Assembly (NCBI GenBank): GCA_019747455.1
Contig: JAIEQT010000188.1
Location: 1 to 7,083, forward strand
Origin: Chitinophagaceae bacterium
GTDB lineage: Bacteria > Bacteroidota > Bacteroidia > Chitinophagales > Chitinophagaceae
DNA: 7,083 bases
Direction of reading: 5' to 3'
The notes under the pieces were generated by a model, which saw nothing but the letters and a program-made list of their open reading frames with translations, was not told where the DNA came from and searched no databases. Numbering within the stretch: position 1 is the stretch's first letter; every line of letters begins with the position of its first letter. This document shows positions 1-6,092 of the stretch, in pieces. A program made the translations under genes and the position numbers.

Positions 1-430
1 TGATCATAGTAATGTTTGGTATATGGTTATCTATTCTGTTATGGTAATTGGTTTTACCTTCTTGTACACGGCATTAATTTTCAATCCTAAACAAATAGCT
101 GAAGATTTAAAACGTAATAATGGATTTATACCGGGTGTAAAACCTGGTCAGCCAACTGCCGATTATATTGGAGCCATTATGGATAGAATTACTTTACCCG
201 GTGCTATATTCTTAGCATTGGTGGGTATTTTACCAGGCTTTGCACAACGATTAAATGTAACACAAGGCTTTAGTACATTCTTTGGTGGTACATCATTGCT
301 AATTATGGTAGGTGTTATCTTAGATACCTTACAACAAATTGAAACCTATTTGTTAATGCGCCAATATGATGGTTTAATGAAGAGTGGAAGAGTACAAGGC
401 CGACAAACAGTTTCGAGCTCTACCATTTAA
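1..430 (+). CDS. secY: Protein translocase subunit SecY, C-terminal part (5' truncated)
   Basis: This is the channel subunit of the SecYEG inner-membrane translocon, which exports and inserts proteins. Only the last 142 codons are in the window, read from base 2, and the gene continues to the left. The visible part follows the SecY pattern: the end of TM8 (FLYTALIFNP), then the cytosolic C5 loop with EDLKRNNGFIPGVKPG, then TM9 (LPGAIFLALVGILP) and TM10 starting FFGGTSLLIMVGVILD, then a short cytoplasmic tail. The C5 loop binds ribosomes and SecA. Its PG-x-(R/K)-PG motif has Lys where E. coli has Arg357, a conservative change. The stop at 428-430 is followed by a terminator hairpin. Family identity is very secure from recognisable motifs across the whole visible length. 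Confidence 0.96.
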   Translation, partial: DHSNVWYMVIYSVMVIGFTFLYTALIFNPKQIAEDLKRNNGFIPGVKPGQPTADYIGAIMDRITLPGAIFLALVGILPGFAQRLNVTQGFSTFFGGTSLLIMVGVILDTLQQIETYLLMRQYDGLMKSGRVQGRQTVSSSTI

Positions 431-452
431 TCAAAAAATATTTACGAACTTG

Positions 453-484
453 CAAACCTGCTCCAATGGGCAGGTTTGTTTTTT
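453..484 (+). terminator. Intrinsic terminator hairpin between secY and map
   Basis: A perfect 9-bp inverted repeat (CAAACCTGC at 453-461, GCAGGTTTG at 470-478) encloses an 8-nt loop and is followed by six T residues (479-484). This is the classic rho-independent form. It starts 22 nt after the secY stop and ends 21 nt before the preferred map ATG. It may end the ribosomal-protein/secY transcript, or act as a partial terminator that lowers read-through into map. A TTG-initiated extension of map would start at 476 inside this hairpin, which argues against that start. Confidence 0.85.
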
Positions 485-505
485 ATAATGAGTTATCCGC
501 GAAAT

Positions 506-1312
506 ATGATTATTTATAAAACAGATGCAGAGATAGCATTGATGAAAGAATCGGCTACTTTGGTAAGCAAAACGCTAACTGAGGTTGCTAAAATAATAAA
601 GCCGGGTGTTACTACTTTGCAAATTGATGCGCTGTGTGCCAATTTTATTAAAGATCATAAAGCCATTCCTTCTTTCCTCAATTATCGTGGGTATCCATTT
701 ACCATTTGTGCTTCTGTTAATGATGTGGTAGTACATGGCTTTCCTGATAATACCCCACTGAAAGATGGAGATATTGTTTCTATTGATATGGGATTGATAT
801 TGAACGGTTGGCATGGAGATCATGCATATACCTTTATAATTGGTGAAGTGCCACAGGCAATACTCGATTTAGTAAGGGTTACCAAAGAGTCGTTGTATAA
901 GGGTATTGAAAAAGCAATTGTAAATAATAGGATAGGAGATATTGCTTACGCTATTCAAGAGCATACAGAAATAAAACATGGATATGGTGTGGTAAGAGAA
1001 TTGGTGGGTCATGGTATTGGAAAAAGTTTACACGAAGACCCGCAAATGCCGAATTATGGTAAACGCGGAACAGGACCTAAGATGAAAGAGAATATGGTGC
1101 TTGCCATAGAACCCATGATTAATATGGGTAGTAAAGAAGTATATACAGAAGAAGATGGGTGGACGGTAAGAACACGCGATGGTAAACCCGCAGTTCATTT
1201 TGAACATGATGTATGTGTTAAGCGAAATAAAGCTTTGATACTTTCCGATTATAGTATTATTGAAGCAGCCGAAAAAACAAATACCAACTTAAATACAAGC
1301 TACTATTCCTAA
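506..1312 (+). CDS. map: Type I methionine aminopeptidase
   Basis: This cytosolic metalloprotease removes the initiator methionine from nascent proteins. From the ATG at 506 it is 268 aa, close to the E. coli enzyme (264 aa). All five metal ligands are visible: Asp94 (SIDMG), Asp105 (HGDHAY), His169 (VGHGIG), Glu202 (AIEPM) and Glu233 (HFEHD). The substrate-contacting His77 (VVHGFP) and His176 (LHEDP) are also present. Spacing matches E. coli D97/D108/H171/E204/E235 and H79/H178 within three residues. The start at 506 gives MIIYKTDAEI, the usual Bacteroidota N-terminus. An ATG at 488 (six more residues) is possible, and TTG at 476 lies in the terminator stem. The gene next downstream begins 9 nt after its stop, so it probably heads a three-gene operon. 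The secY-map adjacency is the classical one, but infA does not follow. Confidence 0.95.
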   Translation: MIIYKTDAEIALMKESATLVSKTLTEVAKIIKPGVTTLQIDALCANFIKDHKAIPSFLNYRGYPFTICASVNDVVVHGFPDNTPLKDGDIVSIDMGLILNGWHGDHAYTFIIGEVPQAILDLVRVTKESLYKGIEKAIVNNRIGDIAYAIQEHTEIKHGYGVVRELVGHGIGKSLHEDPQMPNYGKRGTGPKMKENMVLAIEPMINMGSKEVYTEEDGWTVRTRDGKPAVHFEHDVCVKRNKALILSDYSIIEAAEKTNTNLNTSYYS

Positions 1313-1321
1313 CTTTAAGGA

Positions 1322-2842
1322 ATGAAAAAGTTTGCACTGCTTCTGTTGCTGCCAATAATTGGCAAAGCACAGATACCCTCCTATAAACCTGCGGTAAATT
1401 TTATTCAACAACATAAGGTATCTATGTTGGAAGAATTCATGCATTTTTTAGCGATACCCAATATTGCTTCCGATAAAGAAAACATTTTGCGAAATGCCAA
1501 TTGGATAATGGCTGCCATGAAACAAAGAGGGATTAATGATGTTTCATTGCTGTACCCAAAAACCAAAAATGCACCCCCCGCTGTGTATGGTGAAGTAATA
1601 ACACCCGGTGCAACAGAAACCATTATTTTTTACGCGCATTATGATGGCCAGCCTGTTGATACAACCAAATGGGCAACGGGATTGCATCCTTTTAAACCGG
1701 TACTTCTGCCCGGTATTTATGACGACAACGCAAAAACGATTTCTATTCAAGAAGCTATTGAGCATGAAAATGCAAGAATATATGCACGTGGAGCATCTGA
1801 TGATAAAGCAGGCGTAATGGCCATTATCAATGCATATGGTGCTTTGAAAGCTTCGGGTATTAACCCCACAGTAAATATCAAATTTTTCTTTGAAGGTGAA
1901 GAAGAAGCGGGCTCACCACATTTACATGAGATCATGGAATTGTATGCGAATAAATTGCAATCGAATATGTGGGTGATATGTGATGGACCATTACATCAAT
2001 CGGGACGCAAGCAAGTGGTTTTTGGTGTAAGAGGAGATACGCATGTGGAGGTAACGGTATTTGCTTCTAAACGCCCCCTGCATAGTGGGCATTATGGTAA
2101 TTGGGCGCCAAACCCGGCCATGCAGTTATCAAAATTATTAAGTAGCATGAAAGATGATAATGGTAAAGTATTGATTAAAGATTTTTATTCTGATATAACC
2201 CCATTATTGGCATCTGAAAAAGAGGCTTTAAGGAAAATACCGAATGTAGACCAACAAGTGATGGATGAACTTGGCTTTATTAAGCCGGAAAACAGCAGCT
2301 GGTCACTGGCTGATGCTGTTAATATGCCTTCATTAAATATCAATGGTATACAAAGTGCTAATGTTGGAAAATTAGCTGCCAATGTTATTCCTACTAAAGC
2401 TATAGCCTCAATCGATTTACGATTGGTAGTTGGTAATGATTGGCAAAAGCAACAACAAAAAGTAGTAAACCATATTAAAGCACAGGGCTTTTTTGTAACC
2501 GATAGAGAACCTACTGATGAGCAGCGAAAAAAATATTCAAAAATTGCTATGGTAGCATTATCGAGTGGATACAATGCACAAAAAACATCTATGGATAACC
2601 CTTTTGCAAAACGAATTGTTAAGGCCGTTGCTACTACTAGTGTTGATCCCATTATTACCACACCAACATTAGGCGGCAGCTTGCCCTTATTTATATTTGA
2701 AAAATATTTGAATACAAAACCTATTAGTGTGCCGATAGCTAACCACGATAATAATCAACATGCCGAAAATGAAAATCTAAAGCTTAGCAATTTTTGGAAA
2801 GGGATTGAAACATTTATGTCTATCATGACATTACAAAAATGA
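1322..2842 (+). CDS. Secreted M20-family metallopeptidase (CNDP-like dipeptidase)
   Basis: This is a predicted di-zinc peptidase of family M20, the carnosinase/CNDP dipeptidase branch, 506 aa. An N-terminal signal peptide (MKKFALLLLLPIIGKA, then Q17) predicts export to the periplasm. Expected active-site residues by motif are zinc ligands His106 (AHYDGQP), bridging Asp160 (GASDDKAG), Glu195, Asp221 (CDGP) and His480 (QHAENE), with catalytic base Glu194 in EGEEEAGS. His254 (RPLHSG) matches the dimerisation-domain histidine that completes the neighbouring active site in CNDP enzymes. The lid/dimerisation domain lies between about residues 235 and 395. All key residues are intact, so it should be active. 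Substrate cannot be told from sequence: small peptides or N-acyl amino acids are likely. It starts 9 nt after map, and its stop overlaps the next ATG (ATGA, 2839-2842), which implies translational coupling. The start is well supported by the signal peptide. Confidence 0.93.
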   Translation: MKKFALLLLLPIIGKAQIPSYKPAVNFIQQHKVSMLEEFMHFLAIPNIASDKENILRNANWIMAAMKQRGINDVSLLYPKTKNAPPAVYGEVITPGATETIIFYAHYDGQPVDTTKWATGLHPFKPVLLPGIYDDNAKTISIQEAIEHENARIYARGASDDKAGVMAIINAYGALKASGINPTVNIKFFFEGEEEAGSPHLHEIMELYANKLQSNMWVICDGPLHQSGRKQVVFGVRGDTHVEVTVFASKRPLHSGHYGNWAPNPAMQLSKLLSSMKDDNGKVLIKDFYSDITPLLASEKEALRKIPNVDQQVMDELGFIKPENSSWSLADAVNMPSLNINGIQSANVGKLAANVIPTKAIASIDLRLVVGNDWQKQQQKVVNHIKAQGFFVTDREPTDEQRKKYSKIAMVALSSGYNAQKTSMDNPFAKRIVKAVATTSVDPIITTPTLGGSLPLFIFEKYLNTKPISVPIANHDNNQHAENENLKLSNFWKGIETFMSIMTLQK

Positions 2843-4071
2843 AAGAGAGAAGATTAGTAGTGATAGGAGGGGGCGCTGCCGGTTTTTTTTGTGCGGTAAA
2901 TGCAGCGCGCTTGAATCCGCAATTACAGGTAACCATACTGGAGAAAACAGATAAATTGTTATCTAAAGTTAAAGTGAGTGGTGGCGGGCGTTGTAATACT
3001 ACGCATGATTGTAGAGAAGTGCCCGCACTTATCAAAAAATATCCGCGAGGTAATCATTTTCTAAAGAAAACATTTTATCAGTTTGCTGTTACACAAACTA
3101 TTGAATGGTTTAAAGCCCGAGGTGTTCTGTTGCATACAGAAGCCGATGGAAGAATGTTTCCTACCACTAATTCTTCGCAAACTATCATCCATTGTTTATT
3201 GAAAGAAGCAGATACGTATCAGGTAGTTATTCAAACAAAAACCGCTGTAACAGGTATAGAAAAAAGAAATACAGAGTTTTTAATTCATACCAGCAGGGAA
3301 TCAACCTTATCGGCAGATTATATATGTATTGCCACGGGTGGATACCCCAAAGAAAATATGTTTGATTGGATTAAAGCCCTTGGTCACACTATTATACCAC
3401 CGGTTCCTTCATTGTTTACTTTTAATATGCCCGGCCATGCCATTACCAAACTTATGGGAGTTTCGGTACCGCATGCTATCATCAAAATTTCAGGAACTAA
3501 ATTGAAAGAAGAAGGACCTGTTTTAATTACGCATTGGGGCTTAAGTGGACCGGCCGTATTAAAACTTTCTGCCTGGGGCGCCAGAGAACTGGCAGATAAG
3601 CAATATCATTTTTCAATTATTGTCAATTGGTTGGGAGATACTACGGAGCAGGAGCTGCGTGAGCAGTGGACAGATTATCGGATGAACTATGCCTCTCAAA
3701 AAATGTTCAGTAAAAATCCATTTACATTACCGAATCGTTTATGGGAATATTTTTTAGGTGTGGCCGGTATTGATGAAACTACAAAATGGGCTGAACTCAA
3801 ATCGGCTCAGCAGCAGCGATTGATTCAGCTACTCGTCGCGTATCCTTTTGATATACATGGTAAAACCACATTTAAAGAAGAGTTTGTAACCTGTGGTGGT
3901 ATTAGCTTACAAGATATCGATCCACAAACGATGATGAGTAAAAAAATGAATAATCTTTTCTTTGCAGGTGAGGTAACCGACGTGGATGGAGTTACCGGTG
4001 GATTTAATTTTCAGCACGCATGGACGAGCGGGTGGATTGCCGCGAAGGCGATCGCTGTAAAGGTTAACTAG
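2839..4071 (+). CDS. HI0933/YhiN/BaiN-family FAD-dependent oxidoreductase
   Basis: This is a cytosolic flavoprotein of the HI0933-like family (relatives: YhiN, clostridial BaiN), 410 aa, the normal length. The N-terminal Rossmann FAD-binding motif is VVIGGGAAG (residues 7-15), followed by the ribose-binding acidic residue in ILEK (33-36). Family signatures follow: KVSGGGRCN (45-53), ADGRMFP (102-108), IATGGYP (164-170), WGLSGPAVL (233-241), TCGGISLQDID (351-361), and a C-terminal FAD motif FFAGEVTDVDG (374-384) with GGFNFQHAW (387-395). Characterised members reduce or desaturate varied small molecules, but most have no known substrate, so none is assigned. The gene overlaps the M20 peptidase by 4 nt and is the last of the operon. 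After its stop, 69 bp separate it from a convergent broken hydrolase gene, and I see no clear terminator hairpin there. Confidence 0.93.
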   Translation: MKERRLVVIGGGAAGFFCAVNAARLNPQLQVTILEKTDKLLSKVKVSGGGRCNTTHDCREVPALIKKYPRGNHFLKKTFYQFAVTQTIEWFKARGVLLHTEADGRMFPTTNSSQTIIHCLLKEADTYQVVIQTKTAVTGIEKRNTEFLIHTSRESTLSADYICIATGGYPKENMFDWIKALGHTIIPPVPSLFTFNMPGHAITKLMGVSVPHAIIKISGTKLKEEGPVLITHWGLSGPAVLKLSAWGARELADKQYHFSIIVNWLGDTTEQELREQWTDYRMNYASQKMFSKNPFTLPNRLWEYFLGVAGIDETTKWAELKSAQQQRLIQLLVAYPFDIHGKTTFKEEFVTCGGISLQDIDPQTMMSKKMNNLFFAGEVTDVDGVTGGFNFQHAWTSGWIAAKAIAVKVN

Positions 4072-4140
4072 TTAGCACAGGTTTGAAAGCTATAATTTTG
4101 GAGGAGCTTACAACCGCTGCCGTTTTGCTATATCTTACTA

Positions 4141-4954
4141 TTAATTTCGAATTGCAGATAGTAGCATGTTAACTGATTCAACAAATACTTTAGGGTTGTC
4201 TTTATGAATAAAATGCCCAGCATTTGTCAATCCAATCTGAGCAGAGAACCGCTTATTTTTTGTCCAGATACTGTGAGCTGAATAGCGCGCGTTCATTAAC
4301 TTATCATTGGCTCTGAGTCCACCCCTGATTATTTTCATTGAAGTCAGCACAACCGTTGGAACTTGAGGCATTGGATCAAACCATTTGATCCAATTTTCAG
4401 ACGAATGCCAAACTTTCCACAAAGACCTAAATTCATCATCCATTGGTTTGCGTGAATTTAAGTCCTCATGTTCCTTCATTTCGATTTTTTTCTGCATCTT
4501 TCTCGATAGGTGTTAACCTTTCAAAGTAATCCTCAAATGTTGAGTCGTCAAATAGTAAACCACAAACTTTTTCAGGATGTCTTTTTGCATAGGAGCGAAT
4601 GATGAGTCCGCCATAACTATGTCCTATCAGGACTATCTGCTCATCTATACTGAGATTTTGAATTAATGATTCTAACTCTAAAACCATATTATCAAAATCC
4701 TTACTTATATTTTCATAACTACTTTTGCCAAGTCCTGCCCTCGAATAGCGAACAACTGTCGTTAACTTTGATAATTTAGTGAAAACGGAGTCAAAAGTGT
4801 TTAATGCTCCACCATAACCCGAAACCATAACGATAGTAGGAGAACCACTCCCTTTCTTTTCATAATTGATTTGATTTCCATTTATTTTAATAAAGTCCTG
4901 GCACAAACTTTCTAATGAAAAAAGAAAAAGTCCGATCGTTAATATGTGTTTCAT
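4141..4954 (-). pseudogene. Exported alpha/beta hydrolase, frameshifted at an A7 run
   Basis: Two overlapping minus-strand reading frames together make one alpha/beta-hydrolase-fold protein of about 270 aa. The 5' frame (to a TGA at 4468-4466) has a signal peptide (KHILTIGLFLFSLESLC, then QD), an oxyanion-hole segment MVSGYGG, and the nucleophile elbow GHSYGG with the Ser codon at 4618-4616. The 3' frame (in-frame stop upstream at 4515-4513, end at 4141) carries the C-terminal half with the catalytic His in TNAGHFIH (codon 4215-4213). Removing one A from the seven-A run (T7 on the plus strand, 4485-4491) joins them into DAEKIEMKEHEDLN with no loss. It is therefore a recent +1 frameshift, an assembly/sequencing error, or a slippage-dependent gene. 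The ATG at 4954 is preferred because it places the signal peptide at the N-terminus; an ATG at 4969 is also in frame. Substrate is unknown. It is convergent with the operon and probably acquired. Confidence 0.85.
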
Positions 4955-4978
4955 GAAAATTGAACTCATTTATTAATT

Positions 4979-5068
4979 TTGGCCACTCTCTTTTCGGCAA
5001 TGGTAGTCAACGTCCCAGGCTTTGCTCAGATGGGATATTCTGTGATTCCTTCTGCTGGCTTGGCCACT
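4979..5068. repeat. 9-bp direct repeat flanking a 72-nt non-coding spacer
   Basis: TTGGCCACT occurs at 4979-4987 and 5060-5068, in the gap between the hydrolase start and the toxin-antitoxin promoter. The two copies are in the same orientation and 81 bp apart. The whole 4970-5208 stretch has no convincing gene in either strand. It contains a short plus-strand frame from 5000 (28 codons) and a broken minus-strand frame, described in the findings. The repeat could mark an old insertion or deletion, or be chance. Confidence 0.4.
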
Positions 5069-5172
5069 ACAGACTCGATTAGTTAGAGCCAAATTACTGA
5101 AGCTTGGTCATCCCACCAAATGCGTGACTACTGCTAATAGGCTATATTTTAAAACTAGTTTATGCAAAGTCT

Positions 5173-5204
5173 TTTGTTATGGGTTGCGCCTTTTTGTATA
5201 TTTG
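5173..5204 (+). promoter_or_regulatory. Bacteroidota-type promoter (TTTG-N20-TAnnTTTG) of the toxin-antitoxin operon
   Basis: A -33 element TTTG (5173-5176) and an exact -7 element TATATTTG (5197-5204, consensus TAnnTTTG) are separated by 20 nt, as for the primary sigma factor of Bacteroidota. The -7 box ends only 4 nt before the antitoxin ATG (5209-5211), so transcription should begin at or within a few bases of the ATG. There is then no room for a ribosome-binding site. Confidence 0.75.
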
Positions 5205-5208
5205 AACT

Positions 5209-5406
5209 ATGAAAGCGTTAGTAGTTACTCCAAAAAATAGCAGCGAGCTAAAATTTGTTACTGACCTATTACATAAATTAGGTGTAGGACTGTCAACTGT
5301 TTCTAAAGAGGAACTCGAGGATATTGGCATGTCTAAGTTAATGCGCCAAGTTGATAAGAGTAAAAGGGTTAGTCGTACGGAGATCATGAAAAAACTTAGC
5401 GTTTAA
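5209..5406 (+). CDS. Type II antitoxin, small Bacteroidota family
   Basis: This is a 65-aa protein immediately upstream of, and overlapping by one base, a RelE/ParE-type toxin gene, so it is read as its antitoxin. It should bind and neutralise the toxin and perhaps repress the shared promoter. It starts MKALVVTPKN, has a predicted helical middle (SELKFVTDLLHKLG), then an acidic segment (KEELEDIG), and ends in a basic, helix-prone tail (MRQVDKSKRVSRTEIMKKL). The layout is that of the small toxin-paired proteins common in Bacteroidota, many annotated only as hypothetical. I see no clear ribbon-helix-helix, HTH or AbrB motif, so DNA binding is inferred, not shown. The start is fixed by the promoter only 4 nt upstream and by the typical MKAL opening. 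The role rests mainly on context. Confidence 0.82.
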   Translation: MKALVVTPKNSSELKFVTDLLHKLGVGLSTVSKEELEDIGMSKLMRQVDKSKRVSRTEIMKKLSV

Positions 5407-5672
5407 TGAAAGTTGAGTTTTTAAAACACTTTTCAAAAGACCTTGACAATTTAAAAACTCGACCTGTTAAGCAATCATTAGTTCGCGTAATTGAATTAAT
5501 AGAAGCAGCAGACTCGCTTGATAAAATTCCTAATACAAAAAAACTTAAAGGTCATAAGTTTGCTTATAGAACAAGAGTTGGTGACTATCGATTAGGATTC
5601 TTTTTTGAAAACGCTACAATTCAACTCGCGCGCTTTGTACACCGAAAAGATATTTATAAAATATTTCCATAG
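5406..5672 (+). CDS. RelE/ParE superfamily toxin
   Basis: This is an 88-aa type II toxin of the RelE/ParE fold. The pattern is typical: an N-terminal beta strand and helices (VEFLKHFSKDLDNLK, then VKQSLVRVIELIE), KKLKGH (residues 45-50), the core strand pair YRTRVGDYRLGFFF (54-67), and the C-terminal HRKDIYKIFP (79-88). Arg55, Arg57, Arg62, His79, Arg80 and Tyr84 are the conserved, positively charged or aromatic residues expected near an RNA-binding face in RelE/HigB/YoeB-like members. Whether it cuts mRNA on the ribosome (RelE type) or poisons gyrase (ParE type) cannot be told from sequence. Its ATG shares one base with the antitoxin stop (TAATG), so the two are translationally coupled. Full length and apparently intact. 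Confidence 0.9.
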   Translation: MKVEFLKHFSKDLDNLKTRPVKQSLVRVIELIEAADSLDKIPNTKKLKGHKFAYRTRVGDYRLGFFFENATIQLARFVHRKDIYKIFP

Positions 5673-5832
5673 ACAGAGGATTTTTAGCGATTGCCTGCGA
5701 CTGGTTGCAGATTTGCATTGGGTGGGATTTTATATTCGTCGACTCGGAGCCGCTGCGCATTCGAAAACTGAAGTTGAAGTTAACAACAAAAAGCTGAACA
5801 TTGAACCTCTAGCCCCACTTGCAGCAATACCC
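5673..5832. other. Non-coding spacer between the toxin gene and the IS110 left end
   Basis: No gene is supported here. A 93-codon frame (5605-5886) overlaps the toxin and reads into the IS end, with no family resemblance. The last bases before the inferred insertion point are CCCACTTGCAGCAATACCCCT. In the bridge-RNA model below this is the left half of the target site used by the IS110 element. Confidence 0.5.
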
Positions 5833-5850
5833 CTCCTATGTTTACAATTC

Positions 5851-5862
5851 ATTAAATTTAAT
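5851..5862. repeat. 12-bp perfect AT palindrome in the IS110 left end
   Basis: ATTAAATTTAAT is its own reverse complement. It lies 18 bp inside the inferred left boundary and contains TAAATTTA (5853-5860), one base from the Bacteroidota -7 consensus TAnnTTTG, so it may belong to the promoter of the bridge RNA. In characterised IS110 elements a strong promoter for this RNA forms when the two ends join in the circular intermediate. It could also simply be AT-rich sequence. Confidence 0.35.
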
Positions 5863-5889
5863 ACAATTAGCAAGGATAAAATGTAGAAA

Positions 5890-6030
5890 GAACAAAGGGT
5901 GGAAAAAGACCGTCAAACCCAATAGGCCTAGGAGCCTTTACAACATGAAAGTCACCACCCCTTTCTTACCAGATGCTGAACAGTTCAACATGCTTATAGT
6001 AAAGCTTGTAATAGGATAGATAGCACCGTG
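5890..6030 (+). ncRNA. Candidate IS110 bridge RNA (two-loop guide RNA)
   Basis: IS110-group elements encode a guide RNA upstream of the transposase, with a target-binding loop followed by a donor-binding loop. Here two such units can be drawn by hand. Loop 1: stem AAAGGGTGG (5894-5902) with CCACCCCTTT (5955-5964, one bulged C), enclosing a 52-nt loop with a small inner hairpin AGGC/GCCT (5924-5927 with 5934-5937). Loop 2: stem 5974-5978 with 6021-6025 (one G-U pair, extended by a G-C at 5972/6027 past one mismatch), an inner hairpin GCTT/AAGC (5992-5995 with 6002-6005), and two open flanks of 13 and 15 nt that would be donor guides. True 5' and 3' ends are not visible. Expectation from the family is firm; the specific fold is my inference without a folding calculation. 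Confidence 0.55.
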
Positions 6031-6092
6031 TAAGTATTGTTCTTCCTTCTGTTTTTCCCTTACTTAAAAATACATATTTCACCTCAAAAAAA

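Noticed and set aside
476..505. TTG start at 476 giving a ten-residue longer methionine aminopeptidase
   Set aside because: The codon lies in the 3' arm of the terminator hairpin, and the extension has no counterpart in the family, whereas the ATG at 506 gives the usual N-terminus and residue spacing.
2185..2661. 158-codon minus-strand frame opposite the M20 peptidase gene
   Set aside because: It is the antisense shadow of a well-supported coding region, with no recognisable domain or start signal.
4974..4981. TAATTTTG as a plus-strand promoter -7 box
   Set aside because: It fits TAnnTTTG, but there is no TTTG at the right distance upstream and no gene follows until 5209, which has its own better promoter.
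4072..5834. Integron cassette array with attC sites around the hydrolase and toxin-antitoxin genes
   Set aside because: Small genes in mixed orientation invited the idea, but I could not find paired RYYYAAC and GTTRRRY core sites with matching arms in any of the three gaps, and no integrase is present.
5605..6019. Two overlapping plus-strand frames (5605-5886 and 5819-6019) as genes
   Set aside because: The first begins inside the toxin gene and the second lies across the inferred IS boundary and RNA region. Neither shows a domain, and their composition looks like translated non-coding DNA.
6031..6066. Hairpin TAAGTA/TACTTA before the transposase as a terminator of the guide RNA
   Set aside because: The stem is only six AT-rich pairs with a 24-nt loop, which is weak. 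The T-rich stretch is in the loop, not after the stem.
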